Below are positions 13,476 to 26,289 of a DNA stretch of 64,000 bases, piece by piece. Both the position numbers and the translations under genes were made by a program. The stretch is from Rhyacichthys aspro (taxonomy: Eukaryota > Chordata > Actinopteri > Gobiiformes > Rhyacichthyidae): the NCBI GenBank assembly GCA_036850595.1, contig CM072154.1:8563330-8627329 (forward strand), written 5' to 3'. Within the stretch, counting starts at the first letter, position 1. Each line of letters starts with the position of its first letter. Below the pieces are notes generated by a model that did no database searches, was not told where the DNA came from, and saw only the letters and a list, made by a program, of their open reading frames with translations.

Positions 13476-14124
13476 ACTGTTAAAAATTTAAAAAGGCAGT
13501 TAAAAACACACACATCCATCACATTCAGCTATTGCACGGCTCCCTAAAATTGTTTCAAGAAGTGAAAGATATTACACTTAAAAAGACAAAGCAGCATTTA
13601 ATGTGATAATGGCTCTTGGGTTATTTTTAGCATCACTAGCAACATAACTTGTACTCTTTTTGGTATATATTTGTAACATTCTTCACCTTTACTGACCTTT
13701 TTAAAAATAGTTATCCCTCGACATCCACTTTTGCACCCCCATTTGAAGTGTAGTCTGGTGATGTCATGATTCCTTACTACACAGAATACAGGAAACATGA
13801 ATTTTAAAAAAAAATGGAATAACCTATAACATAAGCTTTATTAAATCTAGGCAAAACCGTAAAGAGCATAAAAATTCTTTTACAATAATAGATTCGGGGA
13901 GTAAAAAGACGGAACTGCCCTGTGCGGTCAATTTAAGGCTATATAGAAAGCATATCATTAGTCGACTAAGTGCTTTACATTAATATGTAGGGGCCATTTC
14001 CTCCATGAGAAACTATAAAATACAACAAAAAAAAAAAAAAGAAGAAGAAGTGACACACCCACGGAGCACACAAGCACACTGCCAGTCACATCAGCCTCTC
14101 TGCATTTCCACCAGCTCTGCATTT

Positions 14125-14535
14125 CCCCCTATAGTCTTCATTTGGGCGGCCGGCTTGGCTTGGCAGGGCAGCAGTATTGGGTCCGGCCCTAATGAAGAGC
14201 ATTGATCCTTGTTGGGTTATGAGCAGGCTTTAGTGGCCGCGTTGAGATGTTAATAAGCCTGGCCTTATTCCGGAGGAGCTTTAATTAGCCTGTTGGAAAT
14301 GTGCTTACTGGGCGCACTGTCACTCTGTAGTGGCACACAATGCTGAACACGTACACACACACTCACACACACACACACACTAGCAAATGTATGCAAGGGC
14401 AGCCGCAACAAACACTGTACAGTCACTCATTTCATGGCCCACTGAGATGGTGATCAAAACAACATTCTCCATTTATTCAATTAATAGTTTCATTAGGGAG
14501 TCAGGCAGTGTGAGTACAGTTACTCATGCCACCCG
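14125..14535. promoter_or_regulatory. Candidate regulatory islands (two blocks split by a CA tract)
   Basis: Block one (14125-14340) contains 'taatgaagagcattgatcc', 'gttaataagcctgg' and 'tttaattagcctg'. Block two (14410-14535) contains 'tgatcaaaacaacattc' and 'caattaatagtttcatt'. Both are non-repetitive, more balanced in composition than their flanks, and rich in homeodomain and Fox/Sox-like cores. A CA-rich tract at about 14353-14380 separates them. No coding frame is supported. Deep conservation is my guess from texture only. Confidence 0.35.
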
Positions 14536-15479
14536 CACTCGTCTTCATCTGCAGTGTACACGGGTGCACTGTTCTGGGATCCTTTGTCCTCATTTGTCAC
14601 CGCCGCGCCCGCATGCTCTGCCTCGAAAACTTTAAGTACAAGCAGACACTGTGGTGGTTTATAGACTAAGCAGCCCTTCAGTACATTTAACAGTCCAAAG
14701 TGCAAGAGTGGCATCTTAAATACTTTGGCAGCGAGCTGGAACAACAATAGTTTCAAGGGTCTTTGTGGTGCAAACAACTAGTGGTGATTATCGAATGGAG
14801 TATTTGGAAGCGTAGAGTCTAATGTGGATAAATGTAATGTGTGTTATTGTGCCTTTACGAGAAAAACACTTAGAGTGTCTTTGCTGGTTTTATAGAAAAT
14901 AAAATGAAAATTGATCATATGGATTAGGTCTGATGTCGCCTTTTGTCAGTTTTGAAAAGAAAATATGATACGGATAAGTGTAAGCGTCAACAAAACAATG
15001 TCTGACCATGTCTCTGTTCCACCAGCGTGTCAGACATTTTACATTTTAGGCTGTAGGTGAGAGGAAGCACTGCAAGGGCTACTTAGAAGAAATGGTGACA
15101 ATGCAAAGAAATGCAATATTCAAGATTTATTAAAACATCCGGAGTGTGTTTACCCCAAGGTATAACATAATGATGGTCAGTGGCCCCTCCCGTCCTGAAC
15201 AAATGTCCCACACAAATCTGTCCCCTGCCACCTTGGATGCTTTGTGGAACAATAGACAGGAAAGAAGTTCAGGAAATGTTTTATTTTATTTTTGCAATTA
15301 AATGTGGTCAAATTCGAGCATATTATCTCATATAACACTTATCTATCAACATTTTGATTAGGTATTCAAATATTAATTTCATCCTAACTTTTTATCCTAA
15401 CTTCTAACCTAACTATCCTTATTATTACTATTGGCTACAAGGCTCTCTCATTTTCTTTGTTTGTTGTTTTGCTTTTTGA

Positions 15480-15727
15480 GTTAACACTTTATAATGACTC
15501 ACACCATTAAACAGTAACTTTTTATAGACACTGAAATATCATTTATATGTATAATTTTACACATGTTTATTGTTAACACTAAAATTACTATTTATAACAA
15601 TATTTATAACACAATAGTGATTAAATAATGTTGGATGAATGCTTTGTTTATGATGAATTAACGATTAATGAAGTTGTTACAAATACTCAACTAATGCTTA
15701 ATAGTGTGACTTATTCTAAAGTGTTAC
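15480..15727. mobile_element. Short MITE with ~30-bp terminal inverted repeats (~248 bp)
   Basis: The left end reads GTTAACACTTTATAATGAC and continues with a 'cacaccattaa' block. The right end is its inverted match: 'ttaatagtgtgac' continuing into 'aaagtgttac'. The interior is AT-rich and full of 'tttataac' and 'ttaac' repeats, without coding capacity. The flanks (pyrimidine-rich, 'ctttttga' and 'ccttttttat') do not give a clean target-site duplication. The end 'gtaacactttagaat' is of a type common in fish MITEs. Confidence 0.65.
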
Positions 15728-16479
15728 CCTTTTTTATTTTGTTTTGTTGTTTTTTCTTTTGTTGGAGGGTTCGGGAGGAGTAGACATTTTTTAGAGGAAC
15801 ATAAATGAAACCCTTAATACAACTGCTCTAAACAGTTGATTGGCAAATAACTATTTTTAATAATATGTCACTGAGCTGTGTGGAAAGGTCTTCAAATAGT
15901 ATAGGATCTAAGCATTACAAAGCATTTGAATATTATGTGCATTAACTGTGCTGTAAAATCTGTAAAATCAAGATCAAGCAGTATCTAATAAACACCTACA
16001 ATCAAATGTTATGACTAGATCTAGAAACTTGGCATATTTTCTGCCTGTGTGGCTTATAAAAAAAAACACAATTAATTTCCCTAGAGTTTCCATCATATAC
16101 AACAACAGAATGTATAATAACCTAATTTACAGCTGAGTTGGTAACTATTTGATTTGTTATAGGGGACACCATTTTGGATTACACCTCTGGTTGGGCAAAA
16201 TCAATTTTTTCAAGCTTTGTATTTATCTAGATTATGCCATAACAACTGTAAAACTGTATCCAAAATGACACATAGTTAATACTTCAATCAATTCCCACTT
16301 GTAGCCAGAACTATAGCGTGTTAATACTCATCTAACATTCATCCCATTGGCCTCTTCCTCTGTCAATAACCACCTTTCCCTGGAACTATCTTTCTCTCAC
16401 TATCACAGTCATTCTCATATATCATCAGCCAGACTGTCAATACGCCGGGCCCTCACATTTCCAGTAGCTGTTACTCGGA

Positions 16480-16800
16480 ACAATCAGTGTGGACATCGCA
16501 GCCGCGCTCTGAGACCCGACAGAAAGCTGCTGATGCTGCTGAAAGCCCTTTCTTCCATCAAACCAATGAGGCACTTTGGAATATCTGCTTAGATCCTCCG
16601 AGAGAGTACCTGGAGAGAAAGAGGGACAAATGTGCTATCTTTCCACTCGTGCACTCACATCATGTCTGCCGCTCCCTTTGTGTGGTCCAAATCAGAAATT
16701 ACTTGCCGGCTCCCCGTGTTGGCTTTTTGTTTAATTTCAGTCTGGGTTTAATTATTGTTATCACTCATTAATAAAGAGAATGGATGATGGAGGTCGGTGC
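16480..16800. promoter_or_regulatory. Candidate non-coding regulatory island
   Basis: GC-balanced, non-repetitive sequence ending in an AT-rich motif block with 'tttgtttaatttc', 'tttaattattg', 'gttatcactc' (a GATA-type TTATCA) and 'cattaataaag'. The reading frames here are short and overlapping and show no family resemblance. Confidence 0.3.
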
Positions 16801-17604
16801 GGAATTCTGCTTTGTATTCACAGGTATTTCTCACAGTAAATTGTCATGAGTTTGGTTTAAGTCTTGCACTGGGCTGGAGTGGTTGGAAAGCAAACTGTGA
16901 TTCTGGGATGATACACCAGAGGCTGATATAGCTCAGAAACAGCAGAAGTCACAATCACAATCTTTGAGGATGTGACAGGCAGACGTCTCAGGGATCATTG
17001 AAAAACACAAGGTCCAGTTGATCCATTCCGTGCACTTATTTCTGCTCTGCTCTCACACTGTGCCACAAGCCTTACCTGGGCTGACTTAGCTCTAAAGTGC
17101 TCTTTCCTATATTAGAAATGCAGTATTCATGTGTGATTGGAGAGCACAAGAGTACACTTTAATGAGTATGACGTGTACGAGGCTTATTTTTACATTCAAT
17201 ATGGTGTCTGCTCAACTATTACAAGCTAAAAGCAGGCAAACTCTAAAAAGTTCCAGTAACTGAATCATTTTTTGGGGTCACTCCCTCAGACACACCACCC
17301 TTCCCCTAAAAGCAGCGGTGGAACCTTTCCTGCTTGTTTTATTTAAAAAAAAAAAAAAAAAACAGACCAGATTTTTACCACAAAATTCTGATACATTACA
17401 TTAAATCAAGTTTATTGTTGTAGACTGTAACAATCCTGTAATTATCCTCGTCTCGTTAAACATTGCGTTGAATCGCCAACATTTATCTATGTTTAATTTG
17501 CTGCACTTTTCATTGTTTTAATCTCTTTTTTTAGTTGTTTTGCTGTGAAATAAGACTTATTTTGCTACAGAATAACGCATTTCCATGGTTTATTTCCTTG
17601 GTCC

Positions 17605-17725
17605 TTTGTTGTTGACATCAGTGTCAACCAATAGGAGCGCTCCTTTTTATCGGAAGCGAGCTGTGATTGGCCAAAATCCAGCTGTGGGCTAATTATCTAT
17701 TAAAATCCTTAATTATAAAGCCCAG
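17605..17725 (+). promoter_or_regulatory. Promoter-like cluster (CCAAT, inverted CCAAT, TATA)
   Basis: In order: a perfect 7-bp palindrome GTTGACA-tcag-TGTCAAC (17611-17628), CCAAT at 17628-17632, inverted CCAAT (ATTGG) at 17666-17670, a GATA-type TTATCT at 17693-17698 and TATAAAG at 17714-17720. The order and spacing are those of a TATA-containing polymerase II promoter reading to the right. I see no coding exon downstream, so a non-coding transcript or an enhancer is the more likely use. Confidence 0.35.
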
Positions 17726-18812
17726 ACCACGTCTTATGGTTTAATTTTTTCACAGATGATTCCTATTACAATAAGATGTTAGGGGATTAAACTGTCAAAC
17801 TAAATGCATCAGTAGAAAAAATCAGGTAATGGACTTTTACCTGCTTGTGGAGAGAACCAACTCTGGCTTTATCTAGTAGATGAAGTAGTGGTTTGTATTT
17901 GCACAGATTATATATGCATGATATAAATGTTGTATATGCAATCATATACAAAATCATGCCTAGGCCCAGCTCTTTCAAAAGTACTTAACACCATGATGCA
18001 TGCAGTGCTCACACTAGTCTGATTGCCAATCTGTGGGGACCCCTTAAAAAATTCTTTCGCTGCAGCAGAAAATGTAGAGCTTTCACTACACCATGTAAAT
18101 ACCCTCATTATAAATGGACAGCAATAACATAACATGGATATTTTTTCTTCAAAGTTCTAAGAAGAGGCATAAAAATAGTTAAATAGTACTGATACATAAA
18201 TACTGTGGATAATATATAATATAATACTGATAAAATAAAGATAAATCATCACGACCGCATCCCATTCCCTTCCACTATTCACTCCTGGGATCTGAACATC
18301 ACATTACAGCACTTCAAGCATGCTAACATTGACAGCTCACATGAAACACAACAACCTTCTGTCATTTTACCATGTACTGTACACACATGCGGTATTTGCA
18401 TGTGTGTATGAAAGTCATTGTGGCGCTTTATGCGAGGGTATTTTTAGTGTTTTCCATTCGCCCTCACCACATGCCTTCTCCCTCAGGGCAGGAGACATGG
18501 GGATGTTCTCCGCTGTTGTGTGCTCACTGGGAATGCAGAAAAAACACCAAGCAGCAGTCTGTTCATCACTGTCAGAGACTGAGGCTATCGCTAACCCAAG
18601 CACTGTTCATTCACTATCTGAGGCTGCTACTGGGAACAGAAACAGAACTAGTGTGGATAAGGGCAATGGAGAGTGAATAGCTTTAATATGAACCAAGAGG
18701 GCAGCCAGTGTCTACAGATCTAAAAAACATGGACCTTTACATGTCATGATTATGCTCAGTATTATCAGGGTAAAGCTAGAGTTATTTTTTTCTCTGTGGA
18801 GCTGTGGACCCC

Positions 18813-19323
18813 TAGCCTGGCCAGCCAGACAGCTTTCTCATTGTATTACATATAAAGAAAGTCAGTATGGGATTGCGGGGTTTAAACAGGATTTCAAGGC
18901 GGGACCATGAGCGGAACTAACACTCGCTGAGTAAACCAATCAGAGAAACCACCGATGTGACATGAGGAAAGCAAAAACGATTCTAGTTGTCAACAAACCA
19001 CAGTGTACACCAGGATGGCTAGAGTAAGAAGATGCTTCGGTGACGGTGAATGACCTCTGTTGTTTTTGACAGAAAAATCTGAGGACACAGGGTGTAATAT
19101 CGAGTTCATTGCTTATTTCAATTGTAATAAGCAACCTAAACCTCCGTACTGTTTTGATTGAAAAAATTCTCGCGCTCAATATAATGCAAAACCAAATCCC
19201 GCCTCCCTCGCTACGATTGGTCGGTAAGAAAGAGCTGGAGCTGAATACGGAGTAGATTGGACAATCCCAGACTGACTTTCTCTGTATGTAAACAATGAGA
19301 AAGCCGCCTGGCTGGCCAGGCGA
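18813..19323. mobile_element. Inverted-repeat DNA element with 9-bp target-site duplication (511 bp)
   Basis: GTGGACCCC flanks the element on both sides (18804-18812 and 19324-19332). The terminal inverted repeats are about 65-70 bp: left starts TAGCCTGGCCAGCCAG, and the right end's reverse complement starts TCGCCTGGCCAGCCAG. Both continue through 'gctttctcattgt' and 'gaaagtcagt'. Long inverted repeats with a 9-bp duplication fit a Mutator-like (MULE) MITE; an 8-bp reading (TGGACCCC) would also allow hAT. A minus-strand open frame (18940-19464) crosses the right end and is not a transposase I recognise. Confidence 0.75.
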
Positions 19324-19619
19324 GTGGACCCCATTGAAGTTACATTTTTTGTTTCTACAGCCTTGTTTCCTGTAGTGCTCAGTATGGCTCAGTTTGATAC
19401 AGGTAACCACAAAGACGCTTGTGTTTCCATTATGCTTGGTCCAGAGCAACGTTTGCAACATCAACAGTGACCTTACACAAGTGCAACATTTGAGTTTATG
19501 TATGAGATATAAACCAAATTTGAAACTGACTTTTCGTAATGTGGATGTGTTGGTAATAAATAAATGCTAAAAAGAAAAAAAAAGAAAGAAATTGCATGTT
19601 TTCTCTGGGAATCTGACTT

Positions 19620-19780
19620 TTCTTTAAGATTTTTTTTTTTTTGGCCTTTTTTTGATAGATACAGTAGATTGACAGAAACCAGGTTAAGAGAGAGGTGATT
19701 GGCATTGATTACATGATGTGAGTCGGAATCAAACCCAGGTCTCTCGGGTGTGTGGTATGTCCTGAGCAACGTTTACAATA
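19620..19780. repeat. SINE-like dispersed repeat with degenerate tRNA-like end
   Basis: A T-run followed by 'ggcctttttttgatagata', then 'gattgacagaaacc', 'gagagaggtga', and finally 'gtcggaatcaaaccc'. The last block resembles the T-loop region of a tRNA (cf. GGTTCGAATCC) in reverse orientation. This layout is that of a repeat widespread in fish. The copy is diverged and has no intact polymerase III boxes. Confidence 0.5.
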
Positions 19781-20689
19781 AAAATATTCTCAAGTAAGGA
19801 TTTATTTTCATTCTAAAATATCCTTTTATAGTACAATGCATTGATGTGGATAGAGACAGAAAAAACGCATTGTCTATGAAATGCTGCTTTCTGCCAAATT
19901 TGCCACCAGGGGCTAATATTTCCTCAGTCTAAAAGCAAAGTTAAGAAAAGATAGAAAGTTAGTCTATCACATTAACACACTAAAAAGTTGAATTGTTTTC
20001 AAATAATGCCTACCCCAGCTTTAAATCTCACTTCACCTCTAGCAAAGGCCTGCTCTCATCGCTGACCTTTCTGCTAATGGAGGCAAGTAAAAGACAAATG
20101 TGCATCCGGGAATTACCAGAGCAATTCAGCAACATTACGTTATCTAATAATCCTTTTACTGTATTTGTTTGTAAAGGGTAAACTTTTCTCCAACAGAACA
20201 AATGCACACACACACCAAAATACACCGGTCATATCCCAGGTCTGTAAAGGTCTGCCTGCTGTTGATGCACTGACCTTAGCGCTGTCCGAGAATAGCTGCA
20301 TGGCCAGGACCCCTAAAGCCACATTCTAATAAACAGCATGGGAATGTGTAGGACAGGCTGCATCCAAACCTCCTGCCTGTCCACTTCTCTCTCTTTCCCT
20401 CGTGCTATCTCTCTCTTTATAACAAGCTCAAATTTCCCACATGCACAAAACTCCCTGTAGTCAAAAACAGCTTTGGACAGCAAACCTGAACGGCCCAGGG
20501 CTGCAAGGACATGCTGCTCAAAATCCGATGAAGCATTTATTAATAGACAGTGAGTTTGTCTAGGTATGCACTCTATACCGTGCATCGACGTAAATTGCTT
20601 GCAATTCTTGGAGGGTTGTAGGTATAATGCTAAAGTATGATTACATCAGATAAGAAATGACATTTTTGCTTTGTGCATTTCTTTCTGGG

Positions 20690-20900
20690 GTGTGTTTCCC
20701 GCTCCTCTGTTCGTATATTTATCCACACATCCTCCTCCATACAGCGCACACACCTGCTCGGGAGGCCGGAGTGCCTCAGAGGCCCACTTAGTGGCCGTGT
20801 GGCTTTGATGAGAAGGGCCTTTTGCTTTATTTAGTGAAGTGCTGCCTAATATGATTATGGTCAGCATGCCTGGTGTTCTGTCTCACATTGGAGCTATTAC
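20690..20900. promoter_or_regulatory. Candidate non-coding regulatory island
   Basis: A GC-balanced block with 'cacttagtggcc', 'ggctttgatgag' (TCF-like CTTTGAT), 'ctaatatgattatgg' and 'tcagcatgcc'. No coding support on either strand. Proposed from texture and motif density; unverified. Confidence 0.27.
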
Positions 20901-21734
20901 TGAAGTCCCAGATGACCGACCCTTTCCTGGAGTGAGAGGCACAAGATGAGGCGAGCACAAACAGAGACGCGGTGCCACAAAGAGCACCACTGTCAAAGAG
21001 CATTGTTAGTATTTACCCAGAATGTATCACAGTTAGGTCACATACTATGAATATGTTTATTCAGACACAGAAATGATGTTTAAGTCACATGTCTTTAGTG
21101 TTTGGATCAAATTAAAGTAAAGTCAGTGGTCGTGGGTAGCAGATACATACAATACAATATGTTGGTGTTTAATATGTTGGCAAATAGAGCTAGTGATACA
21201 GCTGATAATAGGTAAAAAGGCCGTAATGTGTTAAATGAAAAGCAACACTAAAAGTCAACAAATTTACTTAAAGAGACTTAAGAAAAAAATAAATACTACA
21301 AAAGAACAAAACAAGACTGAACTGTAACCAAATCTATATTAAATGTATATTCTACAACTACTATGTTCAATCATTGAATCAATATTGACTCTAATACTAA
21401 TTACTAGTGCAGCACTTCATCACAAATAAGAATTAGAAGTGTTTAACATAAGATATTTATTACATTTTTCTTAAATATTAAAAGGAGACCTGCTGTCATT
21501 CTAATCCTAATCCTACCAAACATACTGTAACCATATTACAACCATATCAGTCCACTCTACTTTTTTCTCTCATGAATCGGCATGTCATGATTTAATATCT
21601 GAAACATACAACTATTTTACCTAAATACAAAAATGTAAGCCTGCTTGTTCTTGTAGTTTTTACTATTACTACACGATAATACTTTCAAACTATTTTAAAA
21701 AGATGAGGGGCTCCATTTAGTGATGTGGTACTCA

Positions 21735-22160
21735 ATACTGGTCTGCTGTAAAGGTCTTGATCTTGTCTTGGTCTCACCTTTATTTTTACTCTGGTTTTTT
21801 ACTCTTTGTCTTGTTTCAGTCTCAGACATCAAGACCAACCAACAGCCAACATGGCATATTTGTCTGTTCTTGAAATTGAATGAAAACCGGGATCAGATTA
21901 TCTTCAATTGCATTAACTCTGCTTCCTTCACCAAACACTAGCCTCTATGAGTCTGGACTTGGTCTTATACTGGCTTTGGACTTATTTGTTTTTTAATCAT
22001 TCCCTTGTATCTATTACAGTGTATTATACACAGGTTCTGATCTTGATTCCGTCTTGACCTGGTCTTGCCATGACATCTTTGTTTTAACTTGGTCTCAATA
22101 CTCACTGGTTTCGGACATGACTTGGTCTAGGTCAGTACGGTCTTGACTTTAACAGTAGCT
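21735..22160 (+). repeat. Degenerate GGTCTTGA-type minisatellite repeat
   Basis: The motif 'ggtcttgay' or 'cttggtct' recurs at irregular spacing (for example near 21751, 21765, 21967, 22048, 22060, 22090, 22122 and 22139). Such 'TTGACTTGGTCT' strings are common in fish as parts of larger interspersed elements. The frames across it do not resemble any protein. Confidence 0.5.
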
Positions 22161-22369
22161 CCATTTGTGACGTCAGAAGACAAGTAATACAATCACTAAG
22201 GCAGCAAAGTAGAATCATAACATCCATATAGCAATACAATACAATTACTGTCATAAATATTACTAAATAGGCAAAGATTCCACATTTTATTGCTATAAAG
22301 ATGCTACGTCGCTGTAACATGAGCTGAAAACTTTAAGAAGCTCTGCAAAATTCGACTTATTTTACTCAT

Positions 22370-22830
22370 ATGTGTGTCTTGAACGCATCATTTGCATCCA
22401 TTGCACCAAACATCCAAGACACAGATGTACTTGACCTCTTCAGGCATAAGACACAATCAAGTCGGCATCCAGGCATAACTGATCATCTGTCATTGTCCCC
22501 GCAGAGGTCAGATTTAATGGGATATCGGCAGTCAGCAGCCTTGATGTCTCCAGCCAATGGGGAGAGAGCGCTGTGCATTAAATGGCGCGCCGGATGCTCG
22601 CTGGTGTGGTATGTCACTACTGTTCATATTACGTAGTAACAATCAAATCACACTGGATGGTTTTACAAGGCTTATCAAAGCACTCTCGGGCCTGCTGCTG
22701 TAATGGAACGTGGAGCAAAAGCACGGCATCTGTTCAGGAATGGGATAGTCGTAATTTACCAAGGTTAAATAGCTCTACATATGTCAGTGAACGCACGCCA
22801 TTCATTTAGTCTGTGATGTCAGCAGCAGTT
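22370..22830. promoter_or_regulatory. Candidate non-coding regulatory island
   Basis: Non-repetitive, GC-balanced sequence with 'actgatcatctgtca', 'gggatatcggc', 'gccaatggggag', 'gcattaaatggcgcgcc' and 'ttacgtagtaac' (a PAR-bZIP-like TTACGTAA variant). Two overlapping short frames lie here but neither has family resemblance. Possibly a distal enhancer of the gata5 landscape; not verified. Confidence 0.3.
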
Positions 22831-25800
22831 ATTCAGATTAGAGGGGAGTGTTTTACGCAGGAACACATTGAACGTGACTGATATACTGTAGAAGACATCG
22901 TTTTCTTAATACGCTGCCTGTATTTAAACATCACTGACTTTATGTTCGTCAGCATCCAGTCATTTCATCAAAATCTGGCTCAAGTTGATACCCCGATAAA
23001 ACATTGTCAAATTGTATGCATTGATTTCCACTTTACAACCGACAAGCTTGCTAAGCTGGTTTAAAAGCATTCAATAAGCGCTTTATCTTTCATGCCAACA
23101 CTCGATTTGCAGAAATTCCACTTTTTATATATATTGGCCATGTCTCTTTTGTGATGATTTAGTCAGAAGAATGAAGCAGTCTTGGGTAAAAGTGCACTTT
23201 AGCGGGTCGACCAGCAGACTCAGAGTGTGTAACAGCAAATATAAGGCAGCTTTTCCTCAGAACAGTGAGTCCACAGGAGCCATAGTGTGACCTGACTGCA
23301 GTCTTGTAGCCTATAGACGCAGTGCAGCGACCTGTCAGACACTCATCAATGCGCCCATACTGCCCCCTTTTGACCAGTGCCTGAACAGCATCGAGAGTGG
23401 AGGCATGTGCTATACAATAAATAAAACAATGTAAAGCTTAACTACACACACATTTCTACTCTAATAGTTCTGCCTTGCGTTGTGCTCCAAAAGCTGCAAA
23501 CTGGAGCAAAGCTTTGTGTGTATTTCTTGTTTGTGAGTGATAAGAGAAGCCAACGGTCAGCATTATTACCTGAGGAAAGCTGATGCTGGTGATAGCTCTT
23601 GCATAACTTCAGCTAATGATTAGAGGTAGAGCTGTAAACACAAGCACTCGCTATTAACCCATTTATGAATGCATAGAAGATGTGGGAATTTCAGAAACAC
23701 TAAATCATGAGCCTAAACAACTCATGACATGCCTTTTCTACTACTTTCTACCTCAAATAAACAACTGAGAGCTATGGAAGGGACTCCATTCTGTTGCAAC
23801 TTCATTGCATTTTTGCACAACAATAATAATAATAATATGATGACCGATATATATATAGTTCAGTTGTTACTATAGCAACAGCATGGACTGCACTGGATTG
23901 CATGTCTTACTTTGCACTTTGAGTGTGGATGAGGCTCTGATGTTATCCTGTTATTTATGATGATATTCAAGGCAATAAAAAACATTTAATTGGGAAGTGA
24001 GGACCGTATCAAAAGTCCTGACTATTACTAATTAGCTTGACTTGTGAAAAATAGATTTCATACTGTATTAGGGCCAATTTTGATTTCTGTACACTAATCC
24101 AGAATACGTATCCTATATATTGTCTTTGCTACCGCATTTGAATAGTAAAACCTCAAAAGCAATCATTGAATTAGTTTTGTTTTTCACATATAACCGGCTG
24201 CTGTTGTATCCACATGGCTCCAGTGTGTACAGCAGTGCTGACTCGCTTGTTTTCTGTAGAAAGCTTTATCTCAAGGTCAGTTGGGCTTTTGCAGTATTTC
24301 CCAGTTTGCTATCAGCTTAGTGTGTTTGCCCTGGGTGAGAATGTGTGTGAGTGAGTGGCACAACACACACACACACACACACCCTGTGTAGTGAATAGTA
24401 GACAGTACATCTTTCAGTGTAGACACTTTGAGGAAAGGTGTGGGACAGAGGTTTTGTACGACGGAATCAAAAGAGAAAAATGTGTAGAATAGGAGAGATG
24501 AAAACAGGAAGTAGAAAAAGTTACACTGTCTGGGACAATGTGAGCCAGGTGAAGTGCTTACCTGAAGATTCAAGCTGCTCTCCGACTCGCAGTGAGACAG
24601 ACAAATGTGTTGAGTGGCATTTACTCAAGATAACATTTCTAATACAAAAACCTGGAGCACAAAGCCCTGCCTCTTGGTTCATGTTTGTGTGTAAAGCACA
24701 GGCCAGAGCTGTGGGCCAGGTCTCTGCCGGGACAACACACAGGCCTCGCTCATGTTGATGTTCTGGAAAGGTTTAGTTTTAGTTGAAGTGTTTTTATCTT
24801 TAAATTCAACATTCATTTTATATTTGTGAATTATTACAAATAGCTTACTTTGTATTGTAATTGTACTGAACATGTTACAACACAAAGTAAAAGTGCAGTT
24901 GTCTTCTTTGATTGTTGAGAACACCCATTAACTATAATTGTACGTGTAAGTGTATATTTAATAAATGAGTGTGATTGAGAGAATGAGGAGTGTAAATAAG
25001 TAAAAGGCTAAAAGTTTGTTTGTTTACTTGAATGTGTGAATTGTCTTTTGTCTGACTATATTGTTGGTGTACAGCACTTTGGCCAACTATGTGTGTACAG
25101 TAAGTGCTTCATAAGTAAAGACTGGATTGAATTGGATAACAAGTATTCTGAGTATTTTTTCATAAACTGATGGCAAACAAAATCTATACTGATAGTTACC
25201 CAGACACTAACATTAGGTACAGGACAATCAGAAACGGAATAATTCCAATATAAATAGGTAAATACTGGATTTTTACAGTATAAATAATCATTACCATCAA
25301 GTCTGTTTTTCATTCTTTCATTTAATAGATTTTATTGTGGATAAATCTCAGCATCAACCTTTTTCAGCGGTTTTTGTTTTTACTATTACACTCAATAGTT
25401 GCATAATAAAGGTGGGGTCTAAACACAGCAGCCAGTGGACTGTTAGACTCTGGCATAAAGTCCATCTAACTGTGTCTTTGGGTAATTACTCAACCCTTCA
25501 ATGTGTTTGTCTTGCTCACGAAGGTGTCATATTTTAACTGAAGCAAAAGTTTTCACATCCTTCAAACGCGTTTCGATTTCTTTCATGTCTATGTTATCTT
25601 ATTTAACAAAATGCATCAGTCCAAACCGTAGATATTGTCTAGTGTCATTTGTAAACAAGGGTGTTGACAGCGTCTCCAGAGATCACATGGTCTTGCGTCA
25701 ACACTCTTCTCTTGCATCTTCAGCTCGTCCTGCGTGTCATGTGTTTGTGTCGCTTGACCTTTGAAAGAGCAAAGAGACGGATCGATGCCATCGCCCATGA

Positions 25801-26280
25801 CTCATCCAACACCTACACGGCACTGCAAATAACATCATTAGCTGCAAAAACAAACATATAGGCGCAGATAGTGTCGAATTGCCCCCATAGGACTCTATTT
25901 GTGCCACATATAAGCTTAGTGTGGCAGTCATGCGTTGTAAAATGTGAGTGACAGCTGTAGAACTTCCATTTTGTGCGTCTAAATGATGATGTGAATGGGC
26001 CTTTTATGAGACAGTATAACCATGACCATTCCATAGATTGTATATTATTGACAGACATCATCTTTCATGTTTGGAATATAAAGCATTTCCTGTTTTTTGA
26101 ATGAAGCTGTTCTATTGGCTGAATTTCTTTAAAGCAACCTTAGGACCCAGGGCAATGTTAAAAAATGGATGCTTTTTATAATAGCTTCAAATATCAATCA
26201 CTGAAAAAAGACTAATGCAGCTGATAACAACAGCTTTGAATACACTTTGAATGTAAATACAGCATGTAGTACTCCTCATG
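22830..26280. other. Intergenic DNA, no gene seen
   Basis: Mostly AT-rich. It contains a short AAT run near 23822-23838, a TA-rich stretch near 23849-23860 and a CA tract at 24363-24382. Several 60-100-residue frames overlap each other on both strands without codon structure. No element ends were recognised. Confidence 0.5.
24363..24382. repeat. (CA)n microsatellite, short
   Basis: About ten alternating CA units, preceded by a GTGTGTGAGTGAGTG stretch that can pair with it. Confidence 0.8.
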
Positions 26281-26289
26281 TCATGTGAT

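Noticed and set aside
18940..19464. 174-residue minus-strand open frame, the longest single ORF in the left half
   Set aside because: It crosses the right end of an inverted-repeat mobile element and continues into flanking DNA. It has no recognisable domain and no splice context, so it is most likely chance openness.
19720..19780. Possible tRNA gene ('gtcggaatcaaaccc')
   Set aside because: Only the T-loop-like part is visible. No acceptor stem, D-arm or anticodon arm could be folded, so it was listed as a SINE-like repeat end.
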